A DNA stretch of 64,000 nucleotides from Serratia quinivorans. Lineage in GTDB: Bacteria > Pseudomonadota > Gammaproteobacteria > Enterobacterales > Enterobacteriaceae. Shown here piece after piece: positions 8,806 to 18,699 of this stretch. A model generated the notes under the pieces. The model had not been told where the DNA came from and did no database searches. It worked only from the letters and a program-made list of their open reading frames with translations. The stretch is taken from positions 62,001-126,000 of the forward strand of contig NZ_CAMKGL010000011.1 of the NCBI RefSeq assembly GCF_946227985.1, read 5' to 3'. Position numbers and translations under genes: made by a program. Position 1 is the stretch's first letter, and every line of letters begins with the position of its first letter.

Positions 8806-9807
8806 ATGTCATCCTATCAGCCACCGTTGACCATCAGCTCACGTATGCTGCATCTGGTAACCGATGTCGGCGATCGGCTTGCGCGTTTAAAAATGCAGGC
8901 TGAGCAAGAGCAGGCCTTACGGCTACGCCGCATCAACCGTATCCGTACCATTCAGGGCTCTCTGGCTATCGAAGGCAATACTTTAAGTGAAGAGCAGATC
9001 ACCGCCATCATCGAGGGTAAACGTATCATTGCGCCACCTCGCGATATTCAGGAAGCGCTCAATGCCATTCGTTGCTATGGAGACTTGAACAACTGGCGTC
9101 CCGTGCAGGAGGAAGATTTACTCGCTGCACACCGAACGCTGATGGCTGGCCTATTACCAGATGCCGGGCATTATCGCCACGGCGGTGTCGGGGTGATGAA
9201 CGGCAAAACCGTCATTCATATGGCGCCACCTGCGGAAAGGGTTTGCCTGTTAATTCGGCAACTGCTGCTCTGGTTAAAAGAGACCGATCTACCGCCGCTG
9301 ATCGCAAGCTGTGTATTTCATTACGAGTTTGAGTTTATCCACCCTTTCGCCGATGGTAACGGACGAATGGGCAGACTGTGGCAAACGCTGATCCTGTCAC
9401 GTTGGGAGCCTTTGTTTGCCAACGTGCCAGTTGAAAGCCTGGTACATGACAATCAGCCCGGTTATTACCAGGCGCTGAATACCAGTAACCAACAGAGCGA
9501 CTGCGCTCCCTTTGTCGAATTTATGCTGGGCATGATCTTACGAGCGTTAGAGCACAGCCTTACCCCCCAAGTCACCCCCCAAGTCACCCCCCAAGTCGCC
9601 GAGCTATTGGCGATACTGAAAGGCGAGATGTCACGCGAGGAAATTCAGCACGCGCTGCAACTGCAGGATCGAAAATCTTTCAGTGAGCGCTATTTACGCC
9701 CGGCTTTGAACGCACGGCTGATTGAAATGACGCTGCCGGAGAAACCCAACAGCCGTCTGCAGAAATACCGACTCACTCCTGAAGGCGAAACACTACGCCG
9801 GCGGTAA
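8806..9807 (+). CDS. Fic/DOC-family protein with winged-helix tail
   Basis: This is a predicted AMP-transferase of about 333 residues. The Fic core has the full active motif HPFADGNGRMGR (His179 onward). An N-terminal SLAIEGN (Ser52-Glu56-Gly57) fits the class II inhibitory helix [ST]xxxE[GN], whose Glu blocks ATP placement, so the enzyme is probably self-inhibited. Residues 253-264 are TPQV repeated three times, followed by a winged-helix-like tail (EEIQHALQLQDRKSFSERYLRPALNARLIEMT), as in many Fic proteins. The start is uncertain: the ATG at 8806 matches homologues but has a poor ribosome site; an in-frame ATG at 8713 has AAAGG upstream. It lies alone between yiaF and glyS, with no separate antitoxin gene. 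Confidence 0.88.
   Translation: MSSYQPPLTISSRMLHLVTDVGDRLARLKMQAEQEQALRLRRINRIRTIQGSLAIEGNTLSEEQITAIIEGKRIIAPPRDIQEALNAIRCYGDLNNWRPVQEEDLLAAHRTLMAGLLPDAGHYRHGGVGVMNGKTVIHMAPPAERVCLLIRQLLLWLKETDLPPLIASCVFHYEFEFIHPFADGNGRMGRLWQTLILSRWEPLFANVPVESLVHDNQPGYYQALNTSNQQSDCAPFVEFMLGMILRALEHSLTPQVTPQVTPQVAELLAILKGEMSREEIQHALQLQDRKSFSERYLRPALNARLIEMTLPEKPNSRLQKYRLTPEGETLRRR
9562..9597 (+). repeat. Three tandem 12-bp repeats inside fic
   Basis: ACCCCCCAAGTC is present three times without error and encodes TPQV three times in the linker between the Fic core and the winged helix. Each unit is 12 bp, so slippage changes linker length and keeps the frame. Confidence 0.95.
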
Positions 9808-9810
9808 TAA

Positions 9811-9834
9811 AAAAGGCGCCCTAAGGCGCCTTTT
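9811..9834. terminator. Bidirectional terminator fic/glyS
   Basis: AAAAGGCGCC-CTAA-GGCGCCTTTT lies between convergent fic and glyS. It has a 6-bp GC stem with A and T flanks on both strands, so it can serve both genes. Confidence 0.9.
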
Positions 9835-9848
9835 CACAACAGAACGGT

Positions 9849-11918
9849 TTACTGCAGTACGGAAATATCCGCGACCTGCAGGAACAGCTCACGCAGCTTG
9901 CTCAGCAGCGTCAGACGGTTCACACGCACCGCTTCGTCTTCTGCCATTACCATGACGTTGTCGAAGAACGCATCGACCGGCTCACGCAGGTCAGCCAGTT
10001 CCACCAACGCATCCTGATAGTTGCCTGCCGCAAAATACGGCTCCAGCTTATCGCGCAGCACCACCAAATGGGTCGCCAGTTGGATCTCAGCCGCTTCTTT
10101 CAATACCGAGGCATGAACGCGGTCATTGAGCGTATCGGTAGATTTCGCCAGGATATTGGAAACGCGTTTGTTGGCCGCAGCCAGCGCAGCTGCCGCTTCC
10201 AGGGTACGGAAGTGGGTCACCGCTTTGACGCGCGCATCGAAGTCCGCCGGTTTGGTCGGGCGACGTGCCAACACCGCCTGAATGGTGTCTACCGCGTGGC
10301 CTTCTTCCTGATACCAGGCGCGGAAACGGCCCAGCATAAACTCGACGACTTCGTCGACGACCTTCGCGTTGGTTAGCTTGCTGCCGTACAGGCGCACGGC
10401 CTCTTCGGTCAGGGTCTGCAGATCCAGCGTCAGGTTTTTCTCAACGATAATACGCAGCACGCCCAGCGCAGCACGGCGCAGTGCAAACGGGTCTTTATCG
10501 CCTTTCGGATGTTGCCCGATGCCGAAAATACCGGCCAGGGTATCCATCTTGTCAGCGATCGCCAGCGAACAGGCCACCAGCGACTCTGGCAGTGCATCAC
10601 CGGCAAAGCGCGGCTGATACTGCTCATTGAGTGCAACCGCCACGTCTTCAGCCTCGCCGTCATGACGTGCGTAGTGCATGCCCATCACGCCCTGGGTGTC
10701 GGTGAATTCGAAGACCATGTTGGTCATCAGATCGCACTTCGACAGCAGGCCCGCACGGGTGGCGTGGTTAACGTCGGCACCAATCTGGCCGGCAACCCAG
10801 CCCGCCAGCTCCTGAATACGGTCGGTCTTGTCGCGCAGGGTCCCCAGTTGCTGTTGGAACAGCACGGTTTCCAGACGCGGCAGGTTATCTTCCAGACGTT
10901 TTTTGCGGTCGGTGTTGAAGAAGAACTCGGCATCGGCCAGACGCGGACGCACTACCTTCTCGTTACCGGAGATAATCTGCTGCGGATCTTTGGATTCGAT
11001 ATTGGCCACGAAGATAAAGTTCGGCAGCAGTTTGCCCGCGGCGTCATACACCGGGAAATACTTCTGGTCGCCCTTCATGGTGTACACCAGCGCTTCCGCC
11101 GGCACCGCCAGGAATTTCTCTTCGAACTTGGCGGTCAACACCACCGGCCATTCAACCAGCGAGGCCACTTCTTCCAGCAGGCTTTCGCTCAGATCGGCCT
11201 TGCCGCCAATGGTCGACGCAGCCAGCTCGGCGTCACGCTTGATCATCGCCTTACGGGTTTCGTAATCGGCGATCACCTTACCGCGCTCCAGCAGGATCTG
11301 CGGATATTGGTCGGCGTTGTCGATAGTGAACTCGGCTTCACCCATGAAACGGTGGCCGCGAACCGTACGGGCAGAATCGATGCCCAGCACGGTGCCAGGG
11401 ATCAGTTCCGCACCCAGCAGCATCGTCACGGTGTGCACCGGACGCACGAACTGCACGTCGGAATCGCCCCAGCGCATCAGTTTCGGGATCGGCAGCTTGG
11501 CCAGAGAATTGCTGACCATGCCCGCCAGCAGCGCTTGCGCGGACTGGCCTTTAACATGGGCGCGATACAGCAGCCATTCGCCTTTGTCGGTCGCCAGGCG
11601 TTCGGCCTGCTCGACAGTAATACCGCAACCACGTGCCCAGCCTTCGGCCGCCTTGCTTGGCTTGCCTTCGGCGTCAAACGCCTGGGCAATGGCCGGACCG
11701 CGTTTTTCGACTTCGCGATCGGCCTGTGCAGCGCTCAAATTAGCCACTTTCAGCGCCAGACGGCGCGGAGCGGCAAACCAGCTCACTTCGCCGTGTTCGA
11801 GGTTGGCGCTATCGAGCTCGGCGGTAAAATTCGCGGCAAAAGCTTCTGCCAGTGAACGAAGAGCCTTCGGCGGCAGCTCTTCCGTGCCGATTTCCACCAG
11901 GAAAGTCTGTTGAGTCAT
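9849..11918 (-). CDS. glyS: Glycine--tRNA ligase beta subunit
   Basis: This is the beta subunit of the alpha2beta2 bacterial glycyl-tRNA synthetase; it carries tRNA-binding and anticodon-binding functions. The 689 residues equal the usual enterobacterial length. It opens with [22 protein letters not shown], carries the HD-like region of the family in the middle ([27 protein letters not shown] segment, starting [13 protein letters not shown]), and ends in the DALRG-like helical part ([17 protein letters not shown]). It lies 9 nt after glyQ on the minus strand and is surely co-transcribed and co-translated with it. Confidence 0.98.
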   Translation of the reverse strand: MTQQTFLVEIGTEELPPKALRSLAEAFAANFTAELDSANLEHGEVSWFAAPRRLALKVANLSAAQADREVEKRGPAIAQAFDAEGKPSKAAEGWARGCGITVEQAERLATDKGEWLLYRAHVKGQSAQALLAGMVSNSLAKLPIPKLMRWGDSDVQFVRPVHTVTMLLGAELIPGTVLGIDSARTVRGHRFMGEAEFTIDNADQYPQILLERGKVIADYETRKAMIKRDAELAASTIGGKADLSESLLEEVASLVEWPVVLTAKFEEKFLAVPAEALVYTMKGDQKYFPVYDAAGKLLPNFIFVANIESKDPQQIISGNEKVVRPRLADAEFFFNTDRKKRLEDNLPRLETVLFQQQLGTLRDKTDRIQELAGWVAGQIGADVNHATRAGLLSKCDLMTNMVFEFTDTQGVMGMHYARHDGEAEDVAVALNEQYQPRFAGDALPESLVACSLAIADKMDTLAGIFGIGQHPKGDKDPFALRRAALGVLRIIVEKNLTLDLQTLTEEAVRLYGSKLTNAKVVDEVVEFMLGRFRAWYQEEGHAVDTIQAVLARRPTKPADFDARVKAVTHFRTLEAAAALAAANKRVSNILAKSTDTLNDRVHASVLKEAAEIQLATHLVVLRDKLEPYFAAGNYQDALVELADLREPVDAFFDNVMVMAEDEAVRVNRLTLLSKLRELFLQVADISVLQ

Positions 11919-11927
11919 GGCTGCCTC

Positions 11928-12842
11928 TTAGCTCTTGTTCTTTTTGCACATTGGGAAGCCCAGCGCTTCGCGAGAAGCGTAGTAGGCCTCGGCAACGGCT
12001 TTGGTCAGCGTGCGGATACGCAGAATATAACGTTGACGCTCGGTCACCGAGATCGCCTTGCGCGCATCCAACAGGTTGAAGGTGTGGCCGGCCTTCAGAA
12101 TACGTTCGTAAGCCGGCAGCGGCAGTGGTTTCTCCAGCGCCAGCAGCGACTGGGCTTCTTTCTCGTACTGCTCAAAGCAGGAGAACAGGAAGTCCACGTC
12201 GGCGTATTCGAAGTTGTAAGTAGACTGCTCCACTTCGTTCTGGTGGAACACGTCACCATAGGTGGTCACCCCCAGCGGGCCGTCGCTCCACACCAGATCG
12301 TAGACGCTGTCCACGCCCTGGATATACATCGCCAGACGTTCCAGACCGTAGGTGATCTCGCCGGTTACCGGTTTGCACTCCATGCCGCCGACCTGCTGGA
12401 AGTAAGTGAACTGCGTCACTTCCATGCCGTTCAGCCACACTTCCCAGCCCAGGCCCCAGGCGCCAAGCGTCGGGTTTTCCCAGTTGTCCTCCACGAAGCG
12501 GATATCGTGAATGGTCGGATCCAGACCCAGCTCTTTCAACGAGCCCAGGTACAGTTCCTGAATGTTGTCCGGCGATGGCTTAATCACCACCTGGAACTGG
12601 TAATAGTGTTGCAGACGGTTTGGGTTTTCACCGTAGCGGCCGTCGGTCGGGCGGCGGGACGGCTGCACGTAGGCGGTGGCCATTGGCTCCGGCCCCAGTG
12701 CGCGCAGGCACGTCATCGGGTGTGAGGTTCCCGCACCGACTTCCATGTCCAATGGTTGAACGATGGTGCAGCCCTGGCGCGCCCAATAGTCCTGCAGTGT
12801 CAGGATCAGGCCCTGAAAGGTCTTGGTATCAAACTTTTGCAT
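11928..12842 (-). CDS. glyQ: Glycine--tRNA ligase alpha subunit
   Basis: This is the catalytic subunit of glycyl-tRNA synthetase (class II). It has 304 residues, as in relatives, with [20 protein letters not shown] near the start and the conserved [20 protein letters not shown] region. I chose the ATG at 12842 (MQKFDTKTF), the E. coli start; in-frame codons further upstream are non-coding leader. It forms a two-gene operon with glyS. Confidence 0.98.
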   Translation of the reverse strand: MQKFDTKTFQGLILTLQDYWARQGCTIVQPLDMEVGAGTSHPMTCLRALGPEPMATAYVQPSRRPTDGRYGENPNRLQHYYQFQVVIKPSPDNIQELYLGSLKELGLDPTIHDIRFVEDNWENPTLGAWGLGWEVWLNGMEVTQFTYFQQVGGMECKPVTGEITYGLERLAMYIQGVDSVYDLVWSDGPLGVTTYGDVFHQNEVEQSTYNFEYADVDFLFSCFEQYEKEAQSLLALEKPLPLPAYERILKAGHTFNLLDARKAISVTERQRYILRIRTLTKAVAEAYYASREALGFPMCKKNKS

Positions 12843-13105
12843 GTTGAATTCGCACGCGATACAAGTGGATTTAAATGGGATGCGCCAGTATACCCGTTGA
12901 CCGTAAGATATACAGCCCGAATCCGGTAACAAGTGCGAATCATCAAAGAAGCGCGGCGTTTTTACGCACTGAAATGGGGCAAATGCGCCCGAATGGCACT
13001 GTTCCACTCTGTGGACACATAACGGCCCCCCTGCCCACCCTGGCCGCCGAGACTGGCACTAACCTTGCTAGCGTCCTGATAACCCACATTTCAGGAGGTT
13101 CGCAG

Positions 13106-14446
13106 ATGACTACCGCCTTAACCGACAGCCGCTATCGCTACCGTATTTTCGCCATGGTGTTCTTTATTGCGTTGATCAACTACGTCGATCGCGGTGCGCT
13201 GTCCTTCGCCGCCAACGATATCTCCCGAGAATTCAACTTCAACAAGGCCCAGTTGGGTGCCGTACTCGGCTATTTCGGCTTTGGCTATTTATTCGGTTCG
13301 CTGTGCGGAGGCTTCCTGGCCGACCGCATGGGCACCAAAAAGGTCTGGCTGATCGCCGGGGCCCTGTGGTCGCTGCTGGAGATCGCCACCGCTTGGGCGG
13401 GTGAGCTGGGGGTGGCACTGTTCGGAGGGTCGGCAATCATGGGTTTCGCCGCGCTGCGCATCATGTTCGGCTTTGCCGAAGGCCCGGCCTATGCGCTGAT
13501 GAACAAAACCATCGCCAACTGGGCACCGCGCAAAGAGCGTGGGTTTTCGCTGGGCATCGGGCTGCTGAGCACCCAGGTGGGATCGCTGCTGACCGCACCG
13601 CTGGCGGTGGGGCTGCTGCTGCTGACCGATGACTGGCGCAGCATGTTTATTTTGCTGGGTCTGTTCTCGCTGATCGCCATTTTGCTGTTTGCCCGTTTCT
13701 TCACCGACACGCCGCAAGAGCATCCGCAGGTCAACGCAGCCGAACTGGCAGCCATTAGCGCCGATCAGGACGCAGACAGCCAGCAACCGCGCCTGCCGTG
13801 GTGGGCCTTTTTCACCAACCGCACGCTGGTGTTTAACGCCCTGGGTTACTTCTCTTTCCTCTATGTCACCTTTGTGCTGGTTACCTGGGGGCCTAAATAC
13901 CTGCAAGACACCTTTAATTACGATCTGCACTCACTGTGGTATGTGGCGATGATCCCGTGGAGCGGTGCCTGTTTCACCGTTCTGCTCGGCGGCCGCATCG
14001 CCGATGCGCTGCTGAGACACTTCGGCAATCTGCGGCTGGCCCGTAACCTGTTTGCGGCGGTCACGCTGCTGCTGACCGCCACCTGCTTCCTGTTAATCCC
14101 CTTTATGAGCACGCCAACCGAAATCATTTTGTTGATGACATTGGGAAACGCGCTGAATGCGCTGGTGAATAATGTGTATTGGTCGGTAGTGATCGACGTA
14201 ACGCCGAGAGCTTCCGTGGGGGCTTACAGCGGTATGACGCTGGCGATAGCCAATATTGCCTCGATCACCGCGCCGATGCTGAGCGGCTGGCTGGCACAAC
14301 ACCACGGCTATGGCGCCATGTTCTTCGCCACCGCCGCGGTGTCTTTTTGCAGCATGCTGTGCATGACCTTGCTACAGCCGGAAAGAAAGATCGGGGCGGG
14401 CAGCGCGCTACCCAATCGCCCTGGTGTGCAGCAAACGGCTCCCTAA
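13106..14446 (+). CDS. MFS transporter, anion:cation symporter family
   Basis: The 446-residue inner-membrane carrier has about 12 hydrophobic segments and the MFS signature GGFLADRMGTKKVW after TM2. The N-terminal motif FFIALINYVDRGALSFAA is typical of the ACS family (hexuronate, glucarate, tartrate and similar organic anions). The start at 13106 is fixed by AGGAGG 7 nt upstream. No catabolic gene adjoins it, so the substrate cannot be inferred. It is divergent from glyQ and convergent with the esterase gene, an insertion relative to the E. coli order. Confidence 0.88.
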   Translation: MTTALTDSRYRYRIFAMVFFIALINYVDRGALSFAANDISREFNFNKAQLGAVLGYFGFGYLFGSLCGGFLADRMGTKKVWLIAGALWSLLEIATAWAGELGVALFGGSAIMGFAALRIMFGFAEGPAYALMNKTIANWAPRKERGFSLGIGLLSTQVGSLLTAPLAVGLLLLTDDWRSMFILLGLFSLIAILLFARFFTDTPQEHPQVNAAELAAISADQDADSQQPRLPWWAFFTNRTLVFNALGYFSFLYVTFVLVTWGPKYLQDTFNYDLHSLWYVAMIPWSGACFTVLLGGRIADALLRHFGNLRLARNLFAAVTLLLTATCFLLIPFMSTPTEIILLMTLGNALNALVNNVYWSVVIDVTPRASVGAYSGMTLAIANIASITAPMLSGWLAQHHGYGAMFFATAAVSFCSMLCMTLLQPERKIGAGSALPNRPGVQQTAP

Positions 14447-14464
14447 GCGATTAGGCTTCGACAC

Positions 14465-16453
14465 TCAAAACCGCGCACTGACGCCGACGTTATACATAAA
14501 CTGTTCGCCGCTGCTCAGGCCGCCGGTCTGCGAAACGGTGGCGAACGCGGCTACCTGATCGGTCAGCGGCATGTTTGCTCCCAGGGTCACATCCACCCAG
14601 TTTTTATCCTGATTGGCGCTGTCGCGGGTAAAAGAGGTCTGGGTAGACTTCAGCCCGCCGCCGGCCCGATAGACATCATCGCCAAACTGATGCTGATAGC
14701 TCACCTCGGCGTACGGATTAAACAGGCCGAAATTACTGTCTAACCGCCAGCCCAGCGCACCAATCTGCGAATGGTAGTTCTGGTCATTGAACCGCATGGC
14801 GGTACTGTCGTTGCCGTCCTCGCTGTAACCGGAGACGTTACTGTAATCCCAGGCAAACTGCGCCATTGGGCCGGTGGTCAGGTAGGAAGTAACAGGGAAG
14901 TCATAACCGGCGGTGACCCGCGCGCCCCACTGCTTGCCATCGGTGCTGCCGGTTTCGGTGCGGGTTAACGACCCTAGCTGCATGCTGCGGCGAATATCAT
15001 CGTAATCCATTGTCGCGTAGTGCAGATCGGCATTCACCCAACCGTGCTCAAACACATTCAGGCCGGTAAAGGCCGAAAACAGCAGGCCGCGCGCCTTGTA
15101 CTCATAGCGGCTGGAAGGCTGCTGATCGTCATTGGAACCGGAAATCAGCGCCCCAATTAGCCAGCCGTCGGTCAACTGGTAATCCACCCCGACCGTCAGA
15201 TTATGGGTGGTGGCGTTGCCGTCACCTGCCGCCAGATTGGAAGAATAGTCATAGTGTTGTCCGGCATAACCACCGAATACGCCCAGCGCCCCTTGTGGGT
15301 TGCCGCCATTGCGTAGCTGTTGGAAACGGCTGTCGAGGGTAGCACGGCTGTCACGTGCCATGGCCGCCGTCGCCTGATTCAGCGCCACTACCTGCGCCGG
15401 GCCGTCCAGCACCGCCTGAATGTAATCGGCTATCAGTTGATGCGCCTGCGGGCTGGGGTGGAAATGATCGGAAAACAGGTAGGATTGGCTGCTGTCAAAA
15501 CCTGGCATGGCCGAGCTGCACACGGCGGAAGAAACGCCTGGCGGGCAAGCCATACCGGCGGTATTGGTAAAGCCAAACTGCGCCGGATTGGCAATCGCCT
15601 CGCTAAACAACTTGTTTACATCAACCCGCACGATATTGCCGCTGCCCTGTGCCAGCAGGCGGTCTTCGCTTTGGTTATAAAAATCGGTCAGTTGGCCGGC
15701 CTGAGCGCTCAGGCTGTCAAAGGCGGCAATCAGCTGTGCGGCAATCGCCTGCTGCACCTGCGGGATGGCGCTGCCCTGTGCCGCCGCGGCCGTCAGTGCC
15801 TGGTGGATGGCCTGAGTTCGCGAGTCATTGTTCGGTGTCGCCAGCGAGTTAAGGGTGGCGTAGGCCGCCTGCACTGCCGCGCTTTGCACCGGCGTCAGCG
15901 CCTGCTGGATAATCAGCTCCATCAGCTGCGGCGTAGAGCCAATATTCGGCACCGTCGGAACGATCACCGTACCGGCACCGGCATTCAGCAACGAGTGAAC
16001 CTGCGCTGCTGCTGCGGCCGCGCTGTTGTAGGCCACACCCGGCGCAGTCGTCGGGTTTAACGCCGCCGCAGCCAGATCATTGCCGCCAATCCAGTGTATA
16101 TACAGGCCATCACCATCGGCCCGGCCATTGACCCGATTGAGATAGCTTTGAACCTGGTCCTGCGTGTTATCCGCCGGGTTAAGCGCCGGCACCGCCACGC
16201 CACCACCGGCGGCATAGTTGTCACCGCCGTTATCCGATGCCACCAGCGCGGCACCGATACGTTGCGCCAGCACTTCGTCATATAACAGGTGTTTATTGCT
16301 GTCGTAGGTAAAGCGGCCATTGTTACCGGTGTCGCTTAGACTGTCGCCAAACACGTAGAGTTGATCATAGGCCAGCACCGGGGTCGTCATACTGCATAAT
16401 ATTGCCACTGCAAGCACCGCCGGGCGGGGCATACGCGTTATTTTTAGAGGCAT
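14465..16453 (-). CDS. estA: GDSL-family autotransporter esterase (EstA type)
   Basis: This predicted outer-membrane esterase or lipase displays its catalytic domain outside the cell. A signal peptide of about 28 residues (ending TTPVLA) is followed by the SGNH/GDSL motif YVFGDSLSDTGN (Ser38), the block III motif WIGGNDL, and the Asp-His block DHFHPSPQAH. From about residue 400 there is an autotransporter beta-barrel, ending in SARF with the terminal Phe used for outer-membrane assembly. I chose the ATG at 16453 for its CAGGAG site; the longer frame to 16633 would overlap the tag promoter. Whole length is 662 residues, close to Serratia and Pseudomonas EstA proteins. It is divergent from tag. 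Confidence 0.92.
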   Translation of the reverse strand: MPLKITRMPRPAVLAVAILCSMTTPVLAYDQLYVFGDSLSDTGNNGRFTYDSNKHLLYDEVLAQRIGAALVASDNGGDNYAAGGGVAVPALNPADNTQDQVQSYLNRVNGRADGDGLYIHWIGGNDLAAAALNPTTAPGVAYNSAAAAAAQVHSLLNAGAGTVIVPTVPNIGSTPQLMELIIQQALTPVQSAAVQAAYATLNSLATPNNDSRTQAIHQALTAAAAQGSAIPQVQQAIAAQLIAAFDSLSAQAGQLTDFYNQSEDRLLAQGSGNIVRVDVNKLFSEAIANPAQFGFTNTAGMACPPGVSSAVCSSAMPGFDSSQSYLFSDHFHPSPQAHQLIADYIQAVLDGPAQVVALNQATAAMARDSRATLDSRFQQLRNGGNPQGALGVFGGYAGQHYDYSSNLAAGDGNATTHNLTVGVDYQLTDGWLIGALISGSNDDQQPSSRYEYKARGLLFSAFTGLNVFEHGWVNADLHYATMDYDDIRRSMQLGSLTRTETGSTDGKQWGARVTAGYDFPVTSYLTTGPMAQFAWDYSNVSGYSEDGNDSTAMRFNDQNYHSQIGALGWRLDSNFGLFNPYAEVSYQHQFGDDVYRAGGGLKSTQTSFTRDSANQDKNWVDVTLGANMPLTDQVAAFATVSQTGGLSSGEQFMYNVGVSARF

Positions 16454-16651
16454 GAACAGACTCCTGAGAGCCAAGCAAATGAAGGAAAATACATTTTTAT
16501 CATTGGCCTTTTTGGCTACCGGCCATCTAGTAAATATTGCTGGCTTTTTCGCCACGTCAAGCCGGTCGTTGATAAAACAATCAGGGGCTTGCCAAGTTCG
16601 CAACTTCGGGCGATGCTTACTGTAAATAAACACAGCACAAGGACAGTCAGT

Positions 16652-17215
16652 ATGATCAACGAACGTTGCGGTTGGGTGACGGCAGATCCGTTATATCTCG
16701 AGTATCACGACAAGGAATGGGGCGCACCGACCACCGACGCGCATGAACTGTTTGAAATGCTGTGTCTGGAAGGGCAACAGGCCGGGCTTTCCTGGATCAC
16801 CGTGCTGAAAAAACGTGAAAACTACCGTCGCGCCTTCCACAATTTCAACCCGCAGCGGGTAGCAGCCATCAGCGAACAAGAGGTGGAAACCTTGCTGCAG
16901 GACAGCGGCATCATCCGCCACCGGGGCAAAATCGAAGCCATCATTGCCAACGCCAGGGCCTATCTGGCGATGGAAGCGGCAGGAGAAGACTTCGTCAGCT
17001 TTATCTGGGCCTTTGTCGACGGTGAACCGCTGCTCAACCGTTGGCAACAATTGAGTGAAGTACCGGCGAAAACCGAACGCTCGGACGCCATGTCCAAAGC
17101 GCTGAAAAAGCGCGGTTTCAAATTTATCGGCTCCACCACCTGTTACGCCTTTATGCAGGCCAGCGGGCTGGTGAACGATCATCTGACAGGTTGCCTCTGC
17201 TACCCAAAGCCATAG
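16652..17215 (+). CDS. tag: DNA-3-methyladenine glycosylase I
   Basis: It removes 3-methyladenine from alkylated DNA (base-excision repair). The 187 residues match E. coli Tag throughout: RCGWV near the N-terminus, YHDKEWG, ICLEGQQAGLSW-like CLEGQQAGLSWITVLKKREN, IIRHRGKIEAII and GLVNDHLTGC. The Cys and His residues at both ends that bind the structural zinc are present. The start at 16652 follows AAGGA and gives two extra N-terminal residues relative to E. coli. It overlaps yiaC by about 25 bp, and the pair is conserved in enterics. Confidence 0.97.
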   Translation: MINERCGWVTADPLYLEYHDKEWGAPTTDAHELFEMLCLEGQQAGLSWITVLKKRENYRRAFHNFNPQRVAAISEQEVETLLQDSGIIRHRGKIEAIIANARAYLAMEAAGEDFVSFIWAFVDGEPLLNRWQQLSEVPAKTERSDAMSKALKKRGFKFIGSTTCYAFMQASGLVNDHLTGCLCYPKP

Positions 17216-17649
17216 CGATCCGCCCTTGCCGGCCGGGCGATCTGCCGCGACTGATGGCCCTGTGGCTGCCCAGCACCATCGCCGCCCATCCTTTCGTGAA
17301 GGAAAGCTACTGGCAGGAAAGCGCCACCCTGGTGCAGGAAAACTACCTGCCGCGCGCGCACAGTTGGGCGTATTGGCATGAAGGGGAAATCGTCGGCTTT
17401 ATCAGCGTGTTGGATAAACGCTTTATTGGCGCGCTGTTTGTTGAACAGGCGTTTCACGGCCGTGGCGTCGCCCAGGCGCTGATGGCGTATGTGCAACAGC
17501 GCTATCCCCGGCTAAGTCTGGAGGTCTATCAGCAAAACCTGCGGGCCTGCGCCTTCTACCATAAGCAGGGTTTCCAGGTAACACAGCGTTTGTTTAATGA
17601 AGAAACTCAAGCCCATACGTTGATCATGAACTGGGCTGCCAGCGTTTGA
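17191..17649 (+). CDS. yiaC: YiaC-like GNAT N-acetyltransferase
   Basis: The 152-residue Gcn5-related acetyltransferase resembles E. coli YiaC, a lysine acetyltransferase. Motif A (VEQAFHGRGVAQALMAYVQQRYP) binds acetyl-CoA, and the C-terminal part NLRACAFYHKQGF is the usual motif B. No ATG is available; the candidate start is TTG at 17191, inside the end of tag, giving a short extension before IRPCRPGDLP, where E. coli YiaC starts. Translation coupled to tag is likely. The start position remains uncertain. Confidence 0.85.
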   Translation: MPLLPKAIAIRPCRPGDLPRLMALWLPSTIAAHPFVKESYWQESATLVQENYLPRAHSWAYWHEGEIVGFISVLDKRFIGALFVEQAFHGRGVAQALMAYVQQRYPRLSLEVYQQNLRACAFYHKQGFQVTQRLFNEETQAHTLIMNWAASV

Positions 17650-17682
17650 TTTTTGTCACTTCTGACTAAAAACAGCGCACTC

Positions 17683-17696
17683 CGCACCGGGGTGCG
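17683..17696 (+). terminator. Weak terminator after yiaC
   Basis: CGCAC-CGGG-GTGCG followed by TTCAATT lies 34 bp after the yiaC stop. The stem is short (5-6 bp). The rest of the 268-bp gap to yiaD shows no gene. Confidence 0.4.
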
Positions 17697-17917
17697 TTCA
17701 ATTCAGAATCCGCTGCATGGTATTCCCCTTCGTTTTACCGGATAACAAGCGCAGCCCGTGAGCCGCTTATAATTTGTCACGTTTTTTTCCGGAACTGCCG
17801 GAGGAGATACGCGTCATAGTAGCGCCGCAACCTGGCGTGCCAGGCGGCCAACGGTTTTTTTAGCGTCCCCGAGATTGGACCGACGCACACAGATTCTGAT
17901 GCCACAAAGGAAAAAAC

Positions 17918-18580
17918 ATGAATAAACGCATTGCGATTATTGCCGGCGCGGTGAGCCTTGCGCTCACGCTGTCAGCCTGTACCACCAACCCGTACACCGG
18001 GGAGTCTGAAGCCGGAAAATCCGGCATTGGCGCAGGGATCGGCGCGGCATTGGGCGCAGGCGTCGGCATGCTGTCCTCGTCTAAAAAAGACCGCGGCAAA
18101 GGCGCACTGATTGGTGCCGCTGCCGGCGCAGCATTGGGCGGCGGTGCCGGTTATTACATGGACGTGCAGGAAGCCAAACTGCGCGACAAAATGAAAGGTA
18201 CCGGCGTTAGCGTGACCCGTCAGGGCGACAATATCGTGCTGAACATGCCAAATAACGTCACCTTCGACAGCAGCAGCGCTACCCTGAAACCGGCGGGTGC
18301 CAATACCCTGACCGGCGTGGCCATGGTGTTGAAGGAATACCCGAAAACAGCAGTTAACATCATTGGCTACACCGACAGCACTGGCTCCCGTGCGCTGAAC
18401 ATGACCCTGTCGCAGCAACGTGCCGACGGCGTCGGTAGCGCGCTGATCACCCAGGGTGTGGCGGCCAACCGCATCCGCACCTCAGGTGCCGGTCCGGACA
18501 ACCCAATCGCCTCCAACAGCACCACAGAAGGCAAGGCGCAAAACCGCCGCGTTGAAATCACCCTCAGCCCTCTGCAGTAA
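17918..18580 (+). CDS. yiaD: YiaD, OmpA-like outer-membrane lipoprotein
   Basis: The 220-residue lipoprotein has a signal sequence with lipobox LSAC (Cys21), then a glycine-zipper stretch (about 35-80: GIGAGIGAALGAGVGM and GAAAGAALGGGAGYYM) likely to embed in or associate with membrane, and a C-terminal OmpA-like peptidoglycan-binding domain (VTFDSSSATLKPAGANTL, IIGYTDSTGS, LSQQRADGV, NRRVEI). E. coli YiaD is a multicopy suppressor of bamB loss; its normal role is not firmly known. Gene order tag-yiaC-(bisC)-yiaD is enterobacterial; bisC is absent here. Confidence 0.95.
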   Translation: MNKRIAIIAGAVSLALTLSACTTNPYTGESEAGKSGIGAGIGAALGAGVGMLSSSKKDRGKGALIGAAAGAALGGGAGYYMDVQEAKLRDKMKGTGVSVTRQGDNIVLNMPNNVTFDSSSATLKPAGANTLTGVAMVLKEYPKTAVNIIGYTDSTGSRALNMTLSQQRADGVGSALITQGVAANRIRTSGAGPDNPIASNSTTEGKAQNRRVEITLSPLQ

Positions 18581-18586
18581 TCCCGT

Positions 18587-18605
18587 GCGGGGCGCTCTGC
18601 CCCGC
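18587..18605 (+). terminator. Terminator after yiaD
   Basis: GCGGGGC-GCTCT-GCCCCGC begins 7 bp after the yiaD stop and is followed by a T-rich stretch (TACTTCTT). Confidence 0.75.
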
Positions 18606-18699
18606 TACTTCTTATCCCCCGGCGCTCCGCCATTGGGCATTCCGGCTCTGCGCCGGGTGTGTTAGTCTCCTTGGCAATTAACCACAGGGGAGATCGGCT

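Noticed and set aside
9562-9597. Short CRISPR-like repeat array
   Set aside because: The three 12-bp units are directly adjacent without spacers and encode TPQV in frame within fic.
10509-11855. 448-codon open frame on the plus strand across glyS
   Set aside because: It is entirely antisense to glyS, which matches its family over its full length. The translation has no recognisable domain, is rich in Gln/His/Arg, and is explained by codon bias of the opposite strand.
12843-13105. Upstream extension of glyQ or of the MFS gene
   Set aside because: Both frames are open here, but neither extension resembles its family; AGGAGG at 13093 and the E. coli GlyQ start settle both ends.
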